From the NCBI GenBank assembly GCA_900540095.1, contig UQEO01000043.1, positions 1-14,926 on the forward strand: a stretch of 14,926 nt of DNA. Direction: 5' to 3'. Below the pieces are notes generated by a model. That model was not told where the DNA came from. It saw only the letters and a list, made by a program, of their open reading frames with translations, and searched no databases. The position numbers and the translations under genes are program-made. The stretch comes from an uncultured Collinsella sp. GTDB lineage: Bacteria; Actinomycetota; Coriobacteriia; Coriobacteriales; Coriobacteriaceae. Below, piece by piece: positions 1 through 7,216 of this stretch (its first letter is position 1; each line of letters opens with the position of its first letter).

Positions 1-75
1 AGAAGATGGTGGGTGGGGGGTCCGCGCTCGATTCCCGTTGCTGCCATACCACGTCCCATCACGTCGCGTCGGTAT

Positions 76-113
76 AAGAAAAACCGCCCGGACCATGCGA
101 GGTTCGGACGGTC
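76..113 (-). terminator. Rho-independent terminator of tRNA-Arg(CCG)
   Basis: Read on the minus strand just after the tRNA 3' end, a 12-bp imperfect stem (plus-strand arms 83-94 and 101-112, one G-T wobble and one mismatch) closes a 6-base loop and is followed by five U residues and further U-rich sequence. The form and position are those of an intrinsic terminator. Nothing gene-like is visible between base 1 and this element. Confidence 0.85.
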
Positions 114-123
114 TTACGTTCGA

Positions 124-200
124 TGGTGCCCCATGTTGGATTCGAACCAACGGCCTTCTGCTCCGGAGGCAGACGCTCTAATCCCCTGAGCTAATAGGGC
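124..200 (-). tRNA. tRNA-Arg (anticodon CCG)
   Basis: The minus strand folds into a full cloverleaf of 77 nt including an encoded CCA. The acceptor stem GCCCTAT pairs with ATGGGGC (one G-T wobble). The anticodon stem TCTGC/GCAGA carries the loop CTCCGGA, giving anticodon CCG, which reads the arginine codon CGG. The T stem GTTGG/CCAAC has a canonical TTCGAAT loop. It is a single-gene unit with its own promoter upstream and terminator downstream, transcribed away from the aro cluster. Confidence 0.95.
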
Positions 201-211
201 CAACGTTTGGC

Positions 212-241
212 ATTATACCCAAGTGCACCACGGGCTATCAA
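212..241 (-). promoter_or_regulatory. Promoter of tRNA-Arg(CCG)
   Basis: On the minus strand a -35-like TTGATA (plus 236-241) is followed after 18 bases by a perfect TATAAT (plus 212-217). The tRNA 5' end lies 11 bases beyond it. This is a near-consensus housekeeping sigma-factor promoter placed correctly for the tRNA. Confidence 0.75.
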
Positions 242-320
242 AATAAAAGAAAAAGCTTTGCAATTACGTGGGAGACGCGGCGCAACGGCCCACTTTAGAA
301 GGCACAAGCGAGTCAGATAG

Positions 321-371
321 TATAAACTCTCATGCACCATATATACACGGCTCGCGATGCGGGCCGTTTTT
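321..371 (+). promoter_or_regulatory. aroF leader: -10 box and attenuator-like hairpin
   Basis: A -10-like TATAAA sits at 321-326 with no good -35. A 9-bp stem (347-355 with 359-367, one T-G wobble, loop GAT) follows and runs into a five-T tract at 367-371. It ends 17 bases before the aroF ribosome-binding region. No plus-strand gene lies upstream, so an intrinsic-terminator shape here suggests transcription attenuation of the aro cluster. The segment 284-291 is perfectly complementary to 361-368 and could act as an antiterminator, but only if transcription starts upstream of 284. A 20-codon ORF (332-394) with one Phe and two Tyr codons overlaps the hairpin. It lacks a Shine-Dalgarno sequence and may be chance. 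Confidence 0.5.
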
Positions 372-404
372 GCAAGGGTTATCCATCGAGGTGAGAGGCA
401 CACC

Positions 405-1427
405 ATGATTGCTATTTTAAAGCAGAGCGCCAGCGACGAGGCCGTCAGCCATATCGTCAGCTGGATTGAGAAAAAAGGCCTGAAGACCGATGTCTCGCGC
501 GGCGAGAACGAGACCATCATCGGCCTGGTGGGCGATACGACCAAGATCGACCCGTTCCTGCTCGAGTCCATGGATGTCGTCGAGCGCGTGCAGCGCGTCT
601 CCGAGCCGTTCAAGCGCGCCAACCGCAAGTTCCACCCCGAGGACTCCGTCATCGACTGCGGCCACGGCGTCAAGATCGGCGGCGATCAATTCCAGGTCAT
701 CGCCGGCCCCTGCTCCGTCGAGGGCGAGAACCTCATCCGCATCGCCCGCCGCGTGAAGGCCGCCGGTGCCACGATGCTGCGCGGCGGTGCCTACAAGCCC
801 CGCACCTCCCCCTACGCCTACCAGGGCATGGGCCCCGCCGGCCTCGACCTGCTGTGCGAGGCGTCCGCCGAGCTCGACATGCCGATCGTCACCGAAATCA
901 TGGACCCACGCGACGTGCAGGTCTTCCTGGACAAGAAGATTGACGTCATGCAGATCGGCGCCCGCAACGCCCAGAACTTCCCCCTGCTCAAGGAGGTCGG
1001 CAAGACCAAGACCCCGGTCCTGCTCAAGCGCGGTATGTCCGGCACGATCGACGAGCTGCTTATGGCAGCCGAATACATCATGAGCGAGGGCAACGACAAC
1101 GTCATCCTGTGCGAGCGCGGCATCCGCACCTTCGAGACCCGCACCCGCAATACCTTCGACCTCAACGCCGTGCCGGTGCTGCACCACCTGTCGCACCTGC
1201 CCGTCGTCGCCGACCCCAGCCACGCCACCGGCTACACCCGCTACGTTGAGCCCATGGCGCTCGCCGCGACCGCTTGCGGTGCCAACGGCCTGGAGATCGA
1301 GGTCCACGACGAGCCGAGCCGCGCCTGGTCCGACGGCGCCCAGGCCCTCACCCCCGATCAGTTCGATGACACCATGCGCCGCATCCGAGCCATCCGCGAG
1401 GTTGTCTGCCAAGAGACCATGGAGTAG
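405..1427 (+). CDS. aroF: 3-deoxy-7-phosphoheptulonate (DAHP) synthase, type I-beta
   Basis: Catalyses the entry step of the shikimate pathway: PEP plus erythrose-4-phosphate to DAHP, in the cytosol. The 340-residue protein matches the plan of the Thermotoga-type enzyme. A ferredoxin-like regulatory domain spans about residues 1-70 and a TIM barrel follows. Visible motifs are GPCSVE (101-106), LRGGAYKPRTSPY (125-137), QIGARNAQN (183-191) and KRG (208-210). Predicted metal ligands are C103, H273, E299 and D310, each one residue offset from the Thermotoga positions. I chose the ATG at 405 because GAGGTGAGAGG lies just upstream and the protein then begins MIAILK like its relatives. The in-frame ATG at 357 lies inside the leader hairpin. 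In this family the N-terminal domain mediates feedback inhibition by Tyr or Phe. First gene of the aro cluster, 3 bases before tyrA. Confidence 0.96.
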   Translation: MIAILKQSASDEAVSHIVSWIEKKGLKTDVSRGENETIIGLVGDTTKIDPFLLESMDVVERVQRVSEPFKRANRKFHPEDSVIDCGHGVKIGGDQFQVIAGPCSVEGENLIRIARRVKAAGATMLRGGAYKPRTSPYAYQGMGPAGLDLLCEASAELDMPIVTEIMDPRDVQVFLDKKIDVMQIGARNAQNFPLLKEVGKTKTPVLLKRGMSGTIDELLMAAEYIMSEGNDNVILCERGIRTFETRTRNTFDLNAVPVLHHLSHLPVVADPSHATGYTRYVEPMALAATACGANGLEIEVHDEPSRAWSDGAQALTPDQFDDTMRRIRAIREVVCQETME

Positions 1428-1430
1428 CCC

Positions 1431-2345
1431 ATGGGTACGGTGAGAAACGCGCGCGTTAACCAGGGCGGCCCCAAGTGCGCCGGCATCGTCGGCCTTGGCC
1501 TCATCGGCGGCAGCTTTGCCCGCGGCTATGCGCAGGCGGGCGTCCGCGTGCTGGCCTGGGACCCCGATGACGACGTCATGACGGCGGCCAGCATGGGCAC
1601 CGTTGCCGGCGAGCTCAACGACGAGACGCTCGGCGAATGCGACATCATCGTCCTTGCCTGCTATCCCGAGGCCTGCATCGAGTGGCTCGAGGCGCATGCC
1701 CAGGCACTCGCCGACGCCACCGATACCGAGGCCATCATGGGCCCCGTGGTGATCGACACGGTGGGCGTCAAGGGCATCGTGTGCGAGCGCGCCTTTGAGC
1801 TTGCCCGCGAGCACGGCTTTTACTTTGTGGGCGCGCACCCCATGGCGGGCACGCAGTACTCGGGCTATGCGCACTCCCGCGCCGACCTGTTCCAGGGCGC
1901 GCCACTCGTGCTCGTGCCGCCCGCGGTGGACGATGCGCTCAAGCTGGAGCTTTTAGGCCAGGTGCGCGAGATGGTGCGCCCCTTGGGCTTTGGCAAGTTC
2001 AGCGTGACCACCGCCGCCGAGCACGACCGCGTCATCGCCTTCACGAGCCAGCTTGCGCACGTGGTGTCCAACGCCTACGTAAAGAGCCCCACCGCCCAGG
2101 TCCACCACGGCTTTTCGGCCGGTAGCTATCGCGATCTCACCCGCGTGGCGCACCTCAACCCGCAGATGTGGTCCGAGCTCATGATCGACGACGCCGACGC
2201 GCTCGGCTTCGAGATCGACCATCTGATCGAGTCGCTTGGCGCCTACAGCCGTGCGCTCAAGAACCGCGACCAGCGCTATCTGGAGAATCTCCTTGCCGAG
2301 GGCGACCGCATTAAGCGCGCACTCGACGACGAGGCCTCACACTAG
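1431..2345 (+). CDS. tyrA: Prephenate (or arogenate) dehydrogenase
   Basis: Oxidatively decarboxylates prephenate to 4-hydroxyphenylpyruvate, or arogenate to tyrosine, in the tyrosine branch. The 304-residue protein opens with a Rossmann fold: GLGLIGGS at 21-28 and an acidic D44 at the end of the second strand, which suggests NAD rather than NADP. GAHPMAG at 134-140 holds a conserved catalytic-region histidine (H136). A second conserved histidine is in SQLAH (H210). The GFSAGSYRDLTR stretch matches the substrate-binding C-terminal helical domain. It has no fused chorismate mutase and no obvious C-terminal ACT domain. The ribosome-binding sequence GGAG lies inside the end of aroF, six bases before the ATG, so translation is probably coupled. 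Whether the substrate is prephenate or arogenate cannot be read from the sequence. Confidence 0.92.
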   Translation: MGTVRNARVNQGGPKCAGIVGLGLIGGSFARGYAQAGVRVLAWDPDDDVMTAASMGTVAGELNDETLGECDIIVLACYPEACIEWLEAHAQALADATDTEAIMGPVVIDTVGVKGIVCERAFELAREHGFYFVGAHPMAGTQYSGYAHSRADLFQGAPLVLVPPAVDDALKLELLGQVREMVRPLGFGKFSVTTAAEHDRVIAFTSQLAHVVSNAYVKSPTAQVHHGFSAGSYRDLTRVAHLNPQMWSELMIDDADALGFEIDHLIESLGAYSRALKNRDQRYLENLLAEGDRIKRALDDEASH

Positions 2346-2381
2346 ACCACCTATCACGCCAGGTCGAAAGGACCGAAGCTT

Positions 2382-3488
2382 ATGGCGATTACCATCGATA
2401 TCGACACTGCACGCCCCTACCAGGTGCATGTTGGCACGTTTTTGCTGGAGCAGGCGGGACCGCTCGTGCGCGCCACTGCCGGCGGCACCAAGGCCGTCAT
2501 CGTGACGGACACCAACGTGGGTCCGCTCTACCAGATGCCCGTTAAGCAGAGTCTGGAGGCATCAGGCTACGAGGTGAGTATCTGCACCTTCGAGGCCGGC
2601 GAGGCCCATAAGCGCGCCGAAACCTATGTTGCCATTTTGGAGTTTGTGGCCGAGCACGAGCTTTCGCGCTCCGACGTGATCGTGGCACTCGGCGGCGGCG
2701 TCGTGGGCGACGTGGCGGGCTTCGTGGCCGCCACCTATATGCGCGGCTGCAAGTTTGTGCAGATCCCGACGAGCCTGCTCGCCATGGTTGATTCGTCGGT
2801 GGGCGGCAAGACCGCCATCGACCTGGCTGCCGGCAAGAACTTGGCCGGCGCCTTTTGGCAGCCGAGCGTGGTTATCGCCGACGTGGGGTGCCTGGCCACC
2901 CTCACGCCCGAGCAGTTCGCCGACGGCTGCGGCGAGGTCGTCAAGCACGCCGTGATCGCCGACCCGGAGCTTTTCGCCGAGCTGGAGAAGACCCCGCTCA
3001 CGCTGGAGCTACTCAACCACGATGTGGCCCGCGTAGCGCTCATCATCGCCCGCAATATCGATATCAAGCGCGCCGTGGTCGTCGCCGACGAGCGTGAAAC
3101 CAGCCAGCGCAAGCTCCTCAACTTTGGACACAGTGCCGGACACGCCGTTGAGGCCTGCGAGCGCTTTAAGCTCGGACACGGCAACTGCGTGTCGATCGGC
3201 ATGGGCATCATCACGCGCGCCGCGGCCCTGCACGGCGTTTGCGATGCTGCACTGCCCGGTCGTATTGAGGAGCTCTGCGCCCGCCATGGCCTCAAGACCC
3301 GCTGCGACCTAAATGCCGATGCCGTCTTTGCCGAGGCGCTCCACGACAAGAAGCGCGCGGGCGACACCATCGACCTGGTGATTCCGCACGGCATTGGCCG
3401 CTGCAGCATCGACCGAACGCCGCTTTCCACTTTCCACGAACTCATTGCCGAGGGCCTCGGCCAGAAGGGAGACGCATCCGCATGCTAG
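2382..3488 (+). CDS. aroB: 3-dehydroquinate synthase
   Basis: Converts DAHP to 3-dehydroquinate, the second shikimate-pathway step, using NAD+ and a divalent metal. At 368 residues it has normal length for the family. The NAD-binding GGGVVGDVAGF lies at 104-114 and the QIPTSLLAMVDSSVGGKT segment at 127-144. The metal ligands expected for the family are present: E185 in CGEVVKH, H250 in NFGHSAGHA and H266 in LGHGNC. The start codon is preceded by GAAAGGACCGAAGCTT, with AAAGGA as the likely Shine-Dalgarno. A 36-base gap separates it from tyrA. Its last codons overlap the start of aroA by 7 bases. Confidence 0.97.
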   Translation: MAITIDIDTARPYQVHVGTFLLEQAGPLVRATAGGTKAVIVTDTNVGPLYQMPVKQSLEASGYEVSICTFEAGEAHKRAETYVAILEFVAEHELSRSDVIVALGGGVVGDVAGFVAATYMRGCKFVQIPTSLLAMVDSSVGGKTAIDLAAGKNLAGAFWQPSVVIADVGCLATLTPEQFADGCGEVVKHAVIADPELFAELEKTPLTLELLNHDVARVALIIARNIDIKRAVVVADERETSQRKLLNFGHSAGHAVEACERFKLGHGNCVSIGMGIITRAAALHGVCDAALPGRIEELCARHGLKTRCDLNADAVFAEALHDKKRAGDTIDLVIPHGIGRCSIDRTPLSTFHELIAEGLGQKGDASAC

Positions 3489-4801
3489 CCCGCATCACCC
3501 CGTCCCCGCTCAAGGGCACAGTTCCCGCCATCGCGTCCAAGTCGATGGCGCATCGCCTGATCATCTGCGCTGCGCTTGCCAACGGCGAGACGCACGTTAC
3601 CTGCAACACCACCTGCGCCGACATCGAGGCTACGGTGCGTTGCCTTACGGCCCTGGGCGCCCGCATCGAGACCGTCGAGGACGGCTTCCAGGTCCACCCT
3701 ACCATGAAGAGCGTTGAGTTTGGCCTGCTCAAGGCCCTTGCCGGCGGCACGCTCGACTGCGGCGAAAGCGGCTCCACGCTCCGCTTTATGTTGCCCGTCG
3801 CCTGCGCGCTGGGCGCAGAGGCCACGTTTGTGGGTCAGGGACGCTTGGGCGCCCGCCCGCTGTCCCCGCTCTCGGACGAGATCATCGCCGCCGGCTGCGA
3901 CCTACAGGGTCTGGGCGGTTTTCCGCTCAAGACGAGCGGACGCATGCGCCCGGGTACCTTTGTGCTGCCGGGCAACGTGAGCTCGCAGTATATCTCGGGC
4001 CTGCTGCTGGCAGCCCCGCTGCTCGCCCAGCCCTCCTGCGTGCAGGTGACCGGCCTTATCGAGAGTCGCCCCTACATCAACCTGACAATCCAGGCCATGA
4101 AGGCCTTTGGCGTCGAGGTCAACGTCGAGCGTATTCCCGCCCGGGACGGCCAGCCCGAGGTCACAAACTTCCGCGTGAGCAGTGGCTCGTATCGCACGCC
4201 CGGTAACGTGGCCGTCGAGGGTGACTGGTCCAACGCTGCCTTTTGGCTGTGCGCCGGCGCCATCGGCTCCGACCCCATCACCGTCGAGGGTGTGTCACTT
4301 AGCTCGGCCCAGGGCGACCGTAACGTACTTGCCGCGCTTTCGCGCTTTGGCGCCCGCATCGTGCGTTCCACCAACGCCGCCACCGTGCAGTCCGACAAGC
4401 TCGCCAGCTTTGAGATGAGCGCCCACGACATTCCCGACCTGGTGCCCGTCATCTCGGCCGTGGCCTCGCTGGCACAGGGCCGCACCTTTATCCGCGATTG
4501 CGCCCGTCTGCGTATCAAGGAATCCGACCGCCTGGTCACCACCACCCGCGAGCTCACCGCGCTGGGCGCACAGGTGCGCATTGCCGGCGATGACCTCATC
4601 ATCAAGGGTGTCGATGCCTTCACCGGCGGCGAGGTCGATTCGCACAACGACCACCGCATCGCCATGATGGCAGCCATCGCCGCAAGTCGCGCCACCGGCG
4701 AGGTCGTGATCCACGGCGCCGAGGCCGTCAACAAGTCCTATCCCGATTTCTTCGACCACTACCGCCTGTTGGGCGGCAAGGTCACGCTCGAGGAGGAATA
4801 G
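3482..4801 (+). CDS. aroA: 3-phosphoshikimate 1-carboxyvinyltransferase (EPSP synthase)
   Basis: Joins PEP to shikimate-3-phosphate to give EPSP, the sixth step of the pathway. The 439-residue protein shows K20-S21 and R25 in the SKSMAHR motif and GESGSTLR at 94-101 in the PEP-binding loop. SSQYISG (167-173) is present, as are D319 in IPDLVP, RIKESDR (344-350) and HNDHRIAM near residue 390. The GESGSTLR form, rather than the GNAGTAMR of enterobacterial class I enzymes, is typical of many Gram-positive sequences. The ATG lies inside the last codons of aroB (7-base overlap), and GAAGGGAGA in the end of aroB can serve as the ribosome-binding site. One base separates it from aroC. Confidence 0.97.
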   Translation: MLARITPSPLKGTVPAIASKSMAHRLIICAALANGETHVTCNTTCADIEATVRCLTALGARIETVEDGFQVHPTMKSVEFGLLKALAGGTLDCGESGSTLRFMLPVACALGAEATFVGQGRLGARPLSPLSDEIIAAGCDLQGLGGFPLKTSGRMRPGTFVLPGNVSSQYISGLLLAAPLLAQPSCVQVTGLIESRPYINLTIQAMKAFGVEVNVERIPARDGQPEVTNFRVSSGSYRTPGNVAVEGDWSNAAFWLCAGAIGSDPITVEGVSLSSAQGDRNVLAALSRFGARIVRSTNAATVQSDKLASFEMSAHDIPDLVPVISAVASLAQGRTFIRDCARLRIKESDRLVTTTRELTALGAQVRIAGDDLIIKGVDAFTGGEVDSHNDHRIAMMAAIAASRATGEVVIHGAEAVNKSYPDFFDHYRLLGGKVTLEEE

Positions 4802-4802
4802 C

Positions 4803-5900
4803 ATGTCCTCGACCTTTGGCAACGTATTGCATCTGAGCATCTTCGGCCAGTCGCACTCCCCCGCTATCGGTTGCTCGCTCGACGGCATCCCGGCGGGCAT
4901 CGCCGTGGACCAGGAGCAGCTGCAGGCCTTCCTCGACCGTCGCGCCCCCGGTCGCGACGAGACCGCAACCAAACGCCGCGAGGCCGACGCCGCGCATATC
5001 ATCGCCGGTGTGGTCGATGGACATACCACCGGCGCGCCCATCGCCGCGATTATCGAGAACACCAACACGCGCTCCAAGGATTACTCCGAGCTGCGCCGCA
5101 AGCCCCGTCCCGGACACGCGGACTTCCCTGCGCGCGTGAAGTATCACAACATGCACGATGTCGCTGGTGGCGGGCATTTTTCCGGCCGCCTAACGGCCCC
5201 CTTATGCATCGCCGGCGGCATTGCACTGCAGGTACTCGAGGCCCGCGGCATTCAGGTCATGGCGCACGTCGCGCAGATCGGCGGCATCTCCGACCTGCCG
5301 ATGGACGATATGGTCTATCGCGAGGCCGACCGCAAGGCAATCCTTACGAACAATCTGCCGTGCATTGACGCCGCCGCAGCCGGCCGCATGCGCGAGGAGA
5401 TTCTGGCCGCGCGCGACGAGCTCGACAGCATCGGCGGCATCGTGGAGTGCGGCATTTACGGGCTTCCCGCGGGCATCGGCGACCCCATGTTCGACGGCAT
5501 CGAGAACCGCATCGCGCAAATCGCGTTTGGCATTCCCGCCGTAAAGGGCGTGGAGTTTGGCATGGGCTTTGCCGTGGCCGCCATGCGCGGCAGCGAGAAC
5601 AACGATCCGTATCGCATCGACGCCGAGACCGGCGAGATCGAGGTCGAATCCAACAACGGCGGCGGCATCCTGGGCGGTATTTCGACCGGCGCGCCCGTCA
5701 TGTGGCGCATGGCCGTAAAGCCGACGCCCTCAATTGGCCGCGAGCAGCAGACCGTAGACATGGACGCCATGGAAAATGCCGAGCTCTCGGTCCAAGGCCG
5801 TCACGATCCCTGCATCGTCCCCCGAGCCGTCCCCGTAGCCGAAGCAGCCGCGGCGCTCGCCATCTGGGACGCCCTCCTCGAGGACGCCGCCCAGCTTTAG
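4803..5900 (+). CDS. aroC: Chorismate synthase
   Basis: Eliminates phosphate from EPSP to form chorismate, using reduced FMN as cofactor; this is the seventh and last shikimate step. The protein is 365 residues, normal for the family. The first signature is FGQSHS (14-19) with H18 as the expected catalytic histidine; the more common form is GESHG. RPGHAD (102-107) gives the second conserved histidine, H105. GGGHFSGR spans 122-129, NNGGGILGG 284-292 and GRHDPC 332-337. AGGAGG in the end of aroA lies six bases before the ATG, so the two genes are tightly coupled. The Glu-to-Gln and Gly-to-Ser changes around H18 are unusual, but the rest of the active site is intact. I expect it to be functional. 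Confidence 0.95.
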   Translation: MSSTFGNVLHLSIFGQSHSPAIGCSLDGIPAGIAVDQEQLQAFLDRRAPGRDETATKRREADAAHIIAGVVDGHTTGAPIAAIIENTNTRSKDYSELRRKPRPGHADFPARVKYHNMHDVAGGGHFSGRLTAPLCIAGGIALQVLEARGIQVMAHVAQIGGISDLPMDDMVYREADRKAILTNNLPCIDAAAAGRMREEILAARDELDSIGGIVECGIYGLPAGIGDPMFDGIENRIAQIAFGIPAVKGVEFGMGFAVAAMRGSENNDPYRIDAETGEIEVESNNGGGILGGISTGAPVMWRMAVKPTPSIGREQQTVDMDAMENAELSVQGRHDPCIVPRAVPVAEAAAALAIWDALLEDAAQL

Positions 5901-5914
5901 TCCACCCACCCCAA

Positions 5915-6041
5915 GGGTAGTTAATTTGGGACGGGGCTTATTTAGCTACCCCCATATACCGGTTCATATTTCCCCCGGCACCCATCGATTCGCCGACAGT
6001 CAAAGGGTAGCTAAAATAGCCCCGTCCCAAATTAACTACCC
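5915..6041. repeat. Paired 37-bp inverted repeats (REPIN/MITE-like) in the aroC-pheA gap
   Basis: Two 37-base arms, 5915-5951 and 6005-6041, are inverted copies of each other and match at 35 of 37 positions. The only differences are at 5939-5940 (TA against AT). They flank a 53-base non-repetitive spacer. Each arm also begins and ends with an imperfect 10-base inverted repeat of the form GGGTAGYTAA. This is the architecture of a REP doublet: two REP-type palindromes facing each other across a short spacer. The transcript could form either one long hairpin or two short ones. No coding sequence is apparent in the 170-base gap apart from the pheA ribosome-binding site near its end. Confidence 0.85.
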
Positions 6042-6070
6042 CCGCACAACGATTCACGAAAGGGGCCTCC

Positions 6071-7216
6071 ATGGACCTTGCTGACATCCGCCAGGCCATC
6101 GATGGCATCGACACCACGCTCCTCAACAGCTTTGTCGAGCGCATGGACATTGCCACCGAAGTCGCCAAGTCAAAAATCGAGATGGGCAAGGCCGTCTTCG
6201 ACCCCGCCCGTGAGCGCTCCAAGCTCAACAACCTTGCCAGCCGCGCGCCCGAGCGCTACGAGGCGCAGACCATCACCCTGTTCCGTCTCCTCATGAGCAT
6301 GAGCAAGGCCGAGCAGCAGCGCTACATCAACGAGCTCAAGGGCATCACGGTGTCGCAAAAAGCCCATGCCACGGCCGCAGCCTTTGACACACCCTTCCCC
6401 CAGACGGCCACCGTCGCCTGCCAGGGTGTCGAAGGCGCCTACAGCCAGATCGCCGCGTGCAAACTCTTCGACGTGCCCGATATTGCGTTCTTCGAGACCT
6501 TCGAGGGCGTCATGCGCGCCGTGCGCGACGGCTTCTGCGAGTTTGGCGTGCTGCCCATCGAGAACTCCACCGCCGGCTCGGTCAACGCCGTCTACGACCT
6601 GCTCGCCCAGTTCGACTTCCACATCGTGCGCTCGCTTCGCCTCAAGATCGACCACAACATGCTCGTCAAGCCCGGCACCAAGCTCGCCGACGTGCGCGAG
6701 GTTTACAGCCACGGCCAAGCCATTGCCCAGTGTGCGGGCTTTATCGAGTCCCACGACCTGCACGCCACCAAGTACCCCAACACCGCCATGTCGGCCGAGA
6801 TGGTCGCCAGCTCCGAGCGCACCGATATTGCCGCCATCGCATCGCGCAGCTGCGCGGCACTCTATGGCCTGGAGGTGCTGGAGCCCAACATCCAGGACTC
6901 GGACAACAACTACACGCGCTTTGTCGTCATCAGCCGTGAGCCGCGCGTCTATCCCGGTGCCAACCGTACCTCGCTCATGATTACCACGGCCAATGAGCCG
7001 GGCGCCCTCTACCGCGTGCTCGAGCGCTTCTATGCGCTCAACATCAACCTCATCAAGCTCGAGAGCCGCCCCATCCCCGGCCGCGACTTTGAGTTTATGT
7101 TCTACTTTGATCTGGACTGCCCCTTTGGCAGCAAGGCCCTCGACGACCTGCTCGATTCTATCGACGACGTGTGCGAGAGCTTCACCTACTTTGGCAGCTA
7201 CACGGAGGTGCTCTAG
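6071..7216 (+). CDS. pheA: Bifunctional chorismate mutase / prephenate dehydratase (P-protein)
   Basis: Converts chorismate to prephenate and then to phenylpyruvate, the phenylalanine branch. Three domains are visible in 381 residues. An AroQ-class chorismate mutase covers about 1-85, with R7, R24, K35 and the R47-E48 pair in the expected places. The prephenate dehydratase covers about 112-290, with ACQGVEGAYS, ENSTAGS (154-160) and the TRF catalytic motif (282-284). A C-terminal ACT domain covers about 300-375, with GALY (311-314) and ESRP (331-334), the phenylalanine-binding motifs. Feedback inhibition by Phe is therefore likely. AAAGGGG lies just before the ATG. It follows the inverted-repeat element rather than being coupled to aroC, and directly abuts aroEK with no spacer. 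Confidence 0.96.
   Translation: MDLADIRQAIDGIDTTLLNSFVERMDIATEVAKSKIEMGKAVFDPARERSKLNNLASRAPERYEAQTITLFRLLMSMSKAEQQRYINELKGITVSQKAHATAAAFDTPFPQTATVACQGVEGAYSQIAACKLFDVPDIAFFETFEGVMRAVRDGFCEFGVLPIENSTAGSVNAVYDLLAQFDFHIVRSLRLKIDHNMLVKPGTKLADVREVYSHGQAIAQCAGFIESHDLHATKYPNTAMSAEMVASSERTDIAAIASRSCAALYGLEVLEPNIQDSDNNYTRFVVISREPRVYPGANRTSLMITTANEPGALYRVLERFYALNINLIKLESRPIPGRDFEFMFYFDLDCPFGSKALDDLLDSIDDVCESFTYFGSYTEVL

Noticed and set aside
357..404. Upstream ATG (357) as the start of aroF.
   Set aside because: It would place the start inside the hairpin without a ribosome-binding site and add 16 residues absent from the family. The ATG at 405 has a good upstream GAGGTGAGAGG.
417..1874. A 485-codon open frame on the minus strand opposite aroF and tyrA, and similar long antisense frames opposite pheA (6170-7750) and aroA.
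   Set aside because: These are side effects of G/C-rich third codon positions in well-recognised plus-strand genes. The translations are low-complexity (rich in G, A, H, D, V) with no family motif and no ribosome-binding site.
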